In this document: piece after piece, positions 14,949-18,161 of the stretch
Position numbering within the stretch: position 1 is the first letter of the stretch
How the letters are laid out: each line of letters begins with the position of its first letter
Assembly (NCBI GenBank): GCA_045628845.1
Contig: JAZQQE010000023.1
Location: 1-18,161 of the forward strand
Direction of reading: 5' to 3'
From: RGIG7949 sp045628845
GTDB taxonomy: Bacteria > Bacillota > Clostridia > Oscillospirales > Oscillospiraceae
DNA length: 18,161 bases
Notes under the pieces: generated by a model
The model's input: only the letters and a program-made list of their open reading frames with translations
Told to the model about the DNA's origin: nothing
Database searches by the model: none
Made by a program: the position numbers and the translations under genes

Positions 14949-15388
14949 CGATACGAAAAATGACCGTCGCGGACGTTCCCGCCGCGGCTGAAATAGAAAA
15001 AGTCTGCTTCTCCGTCCCATGGACGGAGGGGATGCTCCTCAGCGAGATCGGAGACGACTCCTGCATCTATCCCGGCATCTTCGACGGAGACATCCTCGTC
15101 GGCTACGCGGGAATGCGTACCGTGCTCGACGAGGGGTATATAAACAACGTCGCGGTGCTCCCCGCCTACCGCAGGCAGGGGCTCGCCCGCGCGCTACTTG
15201 CGGAGCTCGAGAAGGAAGCGACGGCGCGCGCCCTCAGCTTTCTCACGCTCGAGGTGCGCGAGAGCAACCTGCCCGCGCACAGTCTCTACGCCTCGCTCGG
15301 CTACGTCCCGGTCGGGCGCCGTCCGCGCTACTACGAGCGTCCCGTCGAGGATGCGGTACTGATGACAAAATTCTTCACGGAGCGGTGA
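14945..15388 (+). CDS. rimI: Ribosomal-protein S18 alanine N-acetyltransferase
   Basis: This GNAT acetyltransferase of the RimI type classically acetylates the N-terminal alanine of ribosomal protein S18. The 147-aa length is typical. The family signatures are all present: the N-terminal IEKVCFSVPWTEGML, the acetyl-CoA loop NNVAVLPAYRRQGLARALL (around 59-77), LEVRESNLPAHSLYASLGY, and the C-terminal RRPRYYERPVEDAVLM. The ATG overlaps the polA stop (ATGA), implying coupled translation. In many Bacillota rimI lies between tsaB and tsaD; here polA takes the place of tsaB. Confidence 0.94.
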   Translation: MTIRKMTVADVPAAAEIEKVCFSVPWTEGMLLSEIGDDSCIYPGIFDGDILVGYAGMRTVLDEGYINNVAVLPAYRRQGLARALLAELEKEATARALSFLTLEVRESNLPAHSLYASLGYVPVGRRPRYYERPVEDAVLMTKFFTER

Positions 15389-15393
15389 ATGCC

Positions 15394-16410
15394 ATGCTAA
15401 TCCTCTCATTTGAATCCTCCTGCGACGAAACTGCCGTCGCGGTCACGGAAAACGGGCGGCGCGTCCTCTCGGACGCGATAGATTCGCAGGTCGCCCTGCA
15501 CGCCGTATACGGCGGTGTGGTGCCGGAGCTCGCCTCGCGCCGTCACGCGGAGATGATAGCTCCGCTTGCCGAGCGCGCCCTTGCGGACGCGGGCGTAGCG
15601 CGCTCGGATATAGACGCCGTTGCCGTGACTGCCGCACCGGGACTCATAGGCGCGCTCCTCGTCGGCGTGAACTTCGCCAAGTCTGCCGCGCTCGCCCTCG
15701 ACGTTCCCATTATCCCCGTCCACCACGTGCGCGGGCACATCGCTGCCAACTACATCGCGCATCCCGATCTTGAGCCGCCCTTCACCGCCCTCGCGGTCTC
15801 CGGCGGCAACACGCTCCTCGTCGACGTGCGCGGGTATACTGATATGCGCATACTCGGCTCGACGCGCGACGACGCGGCGGGCGAATGCTTCGACAAGACG
15901 GCCCGCGTGCTCGGACTCCCCTATCCCGGCGGCGCGCAGCTCGAGGCTCTCGCGCGCGGCGGTGACGCATCGAAGTACATTCTTCCGCGCTCGCACGTCG
16001 CCTCAAATCCGCTCGACATGTCGTTCTCCGGGCTCAAGACCGCCGTCGTGAACATCGCGCACAACGCAGATCAGAAGGGCGAGGAGCTCGACCGCGCCTC
16101 ACTCGCCGCAGCCGTATGCTCCGCGGTCTGCGACACGATAGTCCCGCGCGCCATGGCAGCCCTCGACGCTACCGGAAACGGCACGCTTGCCGTCGGCGGC
16201 GGCGTCGCGGCGAACTCCTACCTGCGCGCCGCTCTTGAGGAGGCCTGCCGCAAACGCGGCGCGAGGCTCTTCATCGCGCCGCTCTCTCTTTGCGGCGACA
16301 ACGCCGCGATGATAGGCTGTCAGGGCTACTACGAGTACCTCGCGGGCGTCCGCGCGGACCTCTCGCTCAACGCCTACGCGACGATGGATATAGACTCGCT
16401 GACCTTCTGA
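15394..16410 (+). CDS. tsaD: tRNA N6-threonylcarbamoyladenosine transferase TsaD
   Basis: TsaD transfers the threonylcarbamoyl group to A37 of ANN-decoding tRNAs, with TsaB and TsaE and with TsaC/Sua5 supplying the threonylcarbamoyl-AMP. The 338-aa product matches the normal 330-345. The N-terminus ILSFESSCDETAVAV and the metal-binding HHVRGHIAANY (His111 and His115) are present. SGGNT, DDAAGECFDKTARVLGLPYPGG, the FSGLKTA segment and GGGVAANSYLR are also clear. I chose ATG 15394, five nt after GGTGA and 5 bp downstream of the rimI stop. An in-frame GTG at 15385 sits on top of the ribosome site and is less likely. TsaB was not found in the window. Confidence 0.97.
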   Translation: MLILSFESSCDETAVAVTENGRRVLSDAIDSQVALHAVYGGVVPELASRRHAEMIAPLAERALADAGVARSDIDAVAVTAAPGLIGALLVGVNFAKSAALALDVPIIPVHHVRGHIAANYIAHPDLEPPFTALAVSGGNTLLVDVRGYTDMRILGSTRDDAAGECFDKTARVLGLPYPGGAQLEALARGGDASKYILPRSHVASNPLDMSFSGLKTAVVNIAHNADQKGEELDRASLAAAVCSAVCDTIVPRAMAALDATGNGTLAVGGGVAANSYLRAALEEACRKRGARLFIAPLSLCGDNAAMIGCQGYYEYLAGVRADLSLNAYATMDIDSLTF

Positions 16411-16440
16411 AATGAAGGACGGTGGGCGTGCTCCTTCATT
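16411..16440 (+). terminator. Hairpin immediately after tsaD, weak terminator
   Basis: A perfect 9-bp inverted repeat (AATGAAGGA and TCCTTCATT) with a 12-nt loop starts at the first base after the tsaD stop. Only TTTT, a few bases on, follows it, so termination may be inefficient. Confidence 0.4.
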
Positions 16441-16853
16441 GGCATTTTGTGGTCGTGGCTGCATGTGTTATGTAAATCATTTTCTGTGTTCACAAATTCT
16501 GATATTTTAACTTGCGGGTCTTCCTTTTTATCCCATTTTATGCTGTAAGCCGCATAGCACAAGACTTTCGGAGTCGTTGATAACTCTGTTGATAATGTTA
16601 ATAACTGTACGTAATTGTTTTCTTGCTAATGATTATGTCAACTATATTCGGCAGTATTTCCACCCCACAAACGGTCCGTCCGACAGAGTATCGGCGGCGC
16701 CGAGTGCACTTCGATAAACATAATGCAGGTTACCCGAAATTATCCGCGAAGTTTTTACTGCAAATATCCGGGCGCTTCCGCGGCGTCACGCACGAAGCGC
16801 AGCGCGCCGCAGGCTTGATGACAAATAGTAATCAAGCATTTTGTAACCCGCAC
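16441..16853. other. Gene-poor spacer between tsaD and tRNA-Thr
   Basis: No convincing coding sequence was seen on either strand; the short frames here lack ribosome sites and family resemblance, and one runs through the tRNA promoter. The first part is AT-rich and holds three spaced copies of GTTRATAAY (16576, 16588, 16597). The part from about 16680 to 16815 returns to GC-rich sequence with several GCGC-containing stretches. The spacer may hold decayed sequence. Confidence 0.5.
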
Positions 16854-16882
16854 TTGACAAAACCGTTTTGTGTGTTTATAAT
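16854..16882 (+). promoter_or_regulatory. Consensus promoter of tRNA-Thr
   Basis: A perfect TTGACA (16854-16859), 17-bp spacer and TATAAT (16877-16882) end 11 bp before the first base of the tRNA, the expected position for a dedicated tRNA promoter. Confidence 0.93.
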
Positions 16883-16893
16883 TAGCGTGCTTT

Positions 16894-16969
16894 GCTAGTG
16901 TAGCTCAGTCGGTAGAGCAGCTGATTCGTAATCAGCAGGTCGTGTGTTCAAGTCACATCACTAGCTCCA
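16894..16969 (+). tRNA. tRNA-Thr (anticodon CGU)
   Basis: The full cloverleaf can be folded by eye. The acceptor stem is GCTAGTG with CACTAGC (7 perfect pairs). The D arm is GCTC/GAGC, and the anticodon stem is GCTGA/TCAGC with loop TTCGTAA. The variable loop is AGGTC, and the T arm is GTGTG-TTCAAGT-CACAT (one G.U). The discriminator is U, and CCA is encoded. Anticodon CGT reads the ACG threonine codon. A37 follows U36, so it is a potential t6A substrate for the TsaD pathway. The last 43 bases and one base beyond are duplicated 820 bp downstream. I infer that the 3' half of this gene may have been brought in by an integration event while the 5' half and promoter stayed native. Confidence 0.97.
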
Positions 16970-16970
16970 T
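16927..16970 (+). repeat. attL-like direct repeat (3' part of tRNA-Thr)
   Basis: These 44 bp, from the first anticodon base to one base past CCA, are identical to 17747-17790. Identity stops abruptly at both ends, as for a site-specific recombination core. Confidence 0.85.
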
Positions 16971-16971
16971 A

Positions 16972-17010
16972 GAAAAAACCTTGGAATCGTTCATGTTCCA
17001 AGGTTTTTTC
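16972..17010 (+). terminator. Intrinsic terminator of tRNA-Thr
   Basis: A perfect 15-bp stem (16972-16986 with 16996-17010) around a 9-nt loop contains T6 in its 3' arm, directly after the tRNA. If the direct repeats are att sites, this terminator came with the element. Confidence 0.88.
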
Positions 17011-17111
17011 ATACTCAAAAACCTTAAGCTTATCATAAAGACATCGAGAAGACATTGGGCACAAAGTAACCATGAGCAAACCTTTTGCATGGAGCAAGCC
17101 GACAGCGCTTT

Positions 17112-17140
17112 TTGAACTACTGACTCATAATCAGTATTTT
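17112..17140 (+). promoter_or_regulatory. Tentative promoter of the DnaA-like gene
   Basis: TTGAAC (17112-17117), a 17-bp spacer and TATTTT (17135-17140) lie about 28 bp before the ATG. The spacer is largely occupied by a 5-bp stem, 7-nt loop hairpin (17119-17135) resembling a tRNA anticodon arm. The fit to consensus is modest. Confidence 0.35.
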
Positions 17141-17167
17141 TGCTTATATAAAATGAGGAGATAAATA

Positions 17168-17719
17168 ATGGAAACGGTAAAATGCGGGGGAGACATTTAC
17201 GCAATCAGATTTGAGTGTGGAATCGGCGATTTTAGATATAAAAAAGCAGAAAATGCCTTTTCGGCGAAAGCCCTGGAGGCATTTGCAGATTCGAATCTTT
17301 ATCCGATAGTTTTTCTATACGGACCTTCAGGGTGCGGAAAAACACATTTGGCAAAAGGGATTTACGGGGATTGGCTGATGAATCATCCGAGCACGACATC
17401 AAAGATGATTACGACCGAGAGTTTTATCGATGAGCTTATAAATTCGATGAATACAAAAACAGAGGATACTTTTTATGCGGAATACGGAAGCCTTGATCTT
17501 CTCATTCTTGACGATGCCTTTACTTTAAAAGGAAAACAGGCAACACAGGAAGCTGTATATAAAGTCGGCAAAAGCATATACGACAACGGCGGAAAAATGC
17601 TGATCATATATGACGGTGAACTTGACGGGGTCAAAACTATGCTCCAGCATATCAAGTACGGTATAGATAATGGGCTGTTTGTAGATATGGTATTACCAAG
17701 CAAAGAGTGCTTTATGTAG
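17168..17719 (+). CDS. DnaA-like AAA+ ATPase consisting of the nucleotide-binding subdomain only
   Basis: The 183-aa product carries Walker A GPSGCGKT (52-59) and Walker B LLILDD (111-116). Around them, TESFIDELINSM, KGKQATQE and GLFVDMVLP line up with the corresponding parts of DnaA domain IIIa (in Bacillus EKFTNEFINSI, AGKEQTQE, GLITDITPP). The sensor-1 Asp seems kept (IIYDGEL). The arginine-finger segment, RLRSRFEWGL in DnaA, reads HIKYGIDNGL, with Gly165 at the finger position by my alignment. The protein ends there, so the lid and the DNA-binding domain are absent, as are DnaA domains I and II. ATG 17168 follows GAGGAG by 7 nt; the stop is TAG. It is the only convincing gene in the tRNA-Thr insert. 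It could bind ATP and interact with host DnaA, somewhat like Hda, or be a helicase-loader relative (DnaC/IstB type). Function is unproven. Confidence 0.85.
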   Translation: METVKCGGDIYAIRFECGIGDFRYKKAENAFSAKALEAFADSNLYPIVFLYGPSGCGKTHLAKGIYGDWLMNHPSTTSKMITTESFIDELINSMNTKTEDTFYAEYGSLDLLILDDAFTLKGKQATQEAVYKVGKSIYDNGGKMLIIYDGELDGVKTMLQHIKYGIDNGLFVDMVLPSKECFM

Positions 17720-17746
17720 CAAGCAGATGCCTGTGTAATTATTGTC

Positions 17747-17790
17747 CGTAATCAGCAGGTCGTGTGTTCAAGTCACATCACTAGCTCCAT
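17747..17790 (+). repeat. attR-like direct repeat (displaced tRNA-Thr 3' end)
   Basis: This is a perfect 44-bp copy of 16927-16970 without any tRNA 5' half: the sequence before it (GTAATTATTGTC) does not pair as a tRNA. It marks the right end of the insertion. If integration happened as usual, this is the original host 3' end of the tRNA gene. Confidence 0.85.
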
Positions 17791-17807
17791 TAAAAAAAGA
17801 AGGCTCC

Positions 17808-17932
17808 TTCGGGACGGCCATCTAAGGATTTTTTCTTGCCGGAGCGGCAAAAAGCTATAAAAAAACCCGGGACAGAAGCAATTCTTCTATCCCGGGTTTA
17901 TTGTTTCTATGAGCAAGGATCTTACAAGGCTT
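17808..17932 (-). repeat. Dispersed terminator-like repeat, copy C
   Basis: This is the closest relative of copy A, sharing the outer TTCGGGAC.GCCATCTAAGG stretch as well as the core. The hairpin is at 17866-17896 with a 13-bp stem and a 5-nt loop. On the minus strand the mismatch becomes U.G and T7 follows. It begins 17 bp past the attR-like repeat. It could terminate a minus-strand gene located beyond the right edge. Confidence 0.8.
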
Positions 17933-18161
17933 TTTTGCCTATTTCCGTTTTCTCACTTGACGTATCGGCATACGCCTTCGTTCAAAAACGTAAATTCCGG
18001 CTATGCCTCTCTTCTTATCTGGCTGTCCCGTTATCCTGAGTCTTCTTTTTTTATTTTGCCTATTAGGCGTCTTTTTTTATTTTTGCCGTTTCGGGGGTGC
18101 GGGCGGGGGCGGATTGCGGGACGGACTCAAAGTCCTGCGGGGGGGCGAAGGGCTGATTTTG
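17933..18161. other. Non-coding tail with T-rich hairpin
   Basis: No coding sequence is supported. The stretch contains a pyrimidine-rich block with GCCT-ATT-AGGC and T7 (18058-18078), a possible weak terminator. It ends in a very G-rich part with a GGACT-CAA-AGTCC hairpin (18123-18135). Whether the G-rich end belongs to a further repeat or to a gene outside the window cannot be told. Confidence 0.4.

Larger units (their letters stand above)
16927..17790. mobile_element. Small tRNA-Thr-integrated element or remnant
   Basis: The stretch is bounded by 44-bp perfect direct repeats of the tRNA 3' end, an arrangement typical of elements inserted by tyrosine recombinases at tRNA genes. The unit length is 820 bp. 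It contains the tRNA terminator, an AT-rich leader with an anticodon-arm-like hairpin, and one gene encoding a partial DnaA-like ATPase. Composition and codon use (AAA, GAT, ATA, TTT) are clearly more AT-rich than the GC-rich core genes to the left. No integrase, relaxase or replication gene fits. It could be a satellite moved in trans, the remains of a larger island after deletion, or less likely a tandem tRNA duplication that decayed. Confidence 0.7.

Noticed and set aside
16623..16898. A possible 91-aa protein upstream of tRNA-Thr
   Set aside because: It has no ribosome binding site, runs through the tRNA promoter into the tRNA and has no recognisable family.
17168..17719. IstB transposition helper from an IS21-like element
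   Set aside because: No istA-like transposase or IS ends are present, and the KGKQATQE and GLFVDM segments follow DnaA more closely than IstB.

Overview
The window looks like chromosome from a GC-rich, spore-forming member of the Clostridia (Bacillota), probably an uncultured gut or anaerobic lineage. The grounds are an alpha/beta-type small acid-soluble spore protein, strong purine-rich Shine-Dalgarno sites, textbook TTGACA-N17-TATAAT promoters, GTG and TTG starts, and a Bacillus-like lysC with an internal start. I cannot name a genus.

Layout. 1-2087: a dispersed-repeat copy, then an ABC-type solute-binding lipoprotein gene split by an in-frame TAG. 2100-5080 (mostly minus strand): the spore protein gene, then a hom-lysC operon that takes aspartate towards threonine, methionine and lysine. 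5084-6205 (minus): an IscS/NifS-type cysteine desulfurase, divergent from mtaB (6517-7791), which makes ms2t6A in tRNA. 7860-10738: a serC-serA-mntP operon for serine synthesis plus manganese export, driven by a perfect consensus promoter. 10739-12217 (minus): a second repeat copy, then a class-V aminotransferase/cysteine desulfurase translationally coupled to a DUF3343 putative S/Se carrier. 12272-16410: a polA-rimI-tsaD operon. 16411-16853: about 440 bp with no convincing gene. 16854-17790: tRNA-Thr(CGU) with its own promoter, followed by an AT-rich insert. 17791-18161: a third repeat copy and no gene.

The most unusual region is 16927-17790. The last 44 bp of tRNA-Thr, starting exactly at the anticodon, recur perfectly 820 bp downstream, as expected for attL/attR of a tRNA-targeted integration. 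The insert carries one convincing gene and no integrase. That gene encodes a 183-aa protein that lines up with only the nucleotide-binding part of the DnaA AAA+ domain. Walker A and B are kept, but the arginine-finger position is not, and there is no lid or DNA-binding domain. This could be a minimal satellite-like element or a deletion remnant carrying a possible DnaA modulator.

The second non-genic structure is a roughly 120-bp repeat family with three copies (11-141, 10739-10855, 17808-17932). Its hairpin is perfect, apart from one G.U wobble, only when read from one strand, and that strand ends in a U-tract. This points to a mobile or amplified transcription terminator.

Functional links: TsaD with its usual partners makes t6A37, MtaB converts t6A37 to ms2t6A on particular tRNAs, and the tRNA-Thr(CGU) here has A37 and is itself a t6A-type substrate. 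The two desulfurases could supply sulfur for thiolation and Fe-S clusters. All names rest on reading the sequence and on remembered family motifs; no database search was possible.
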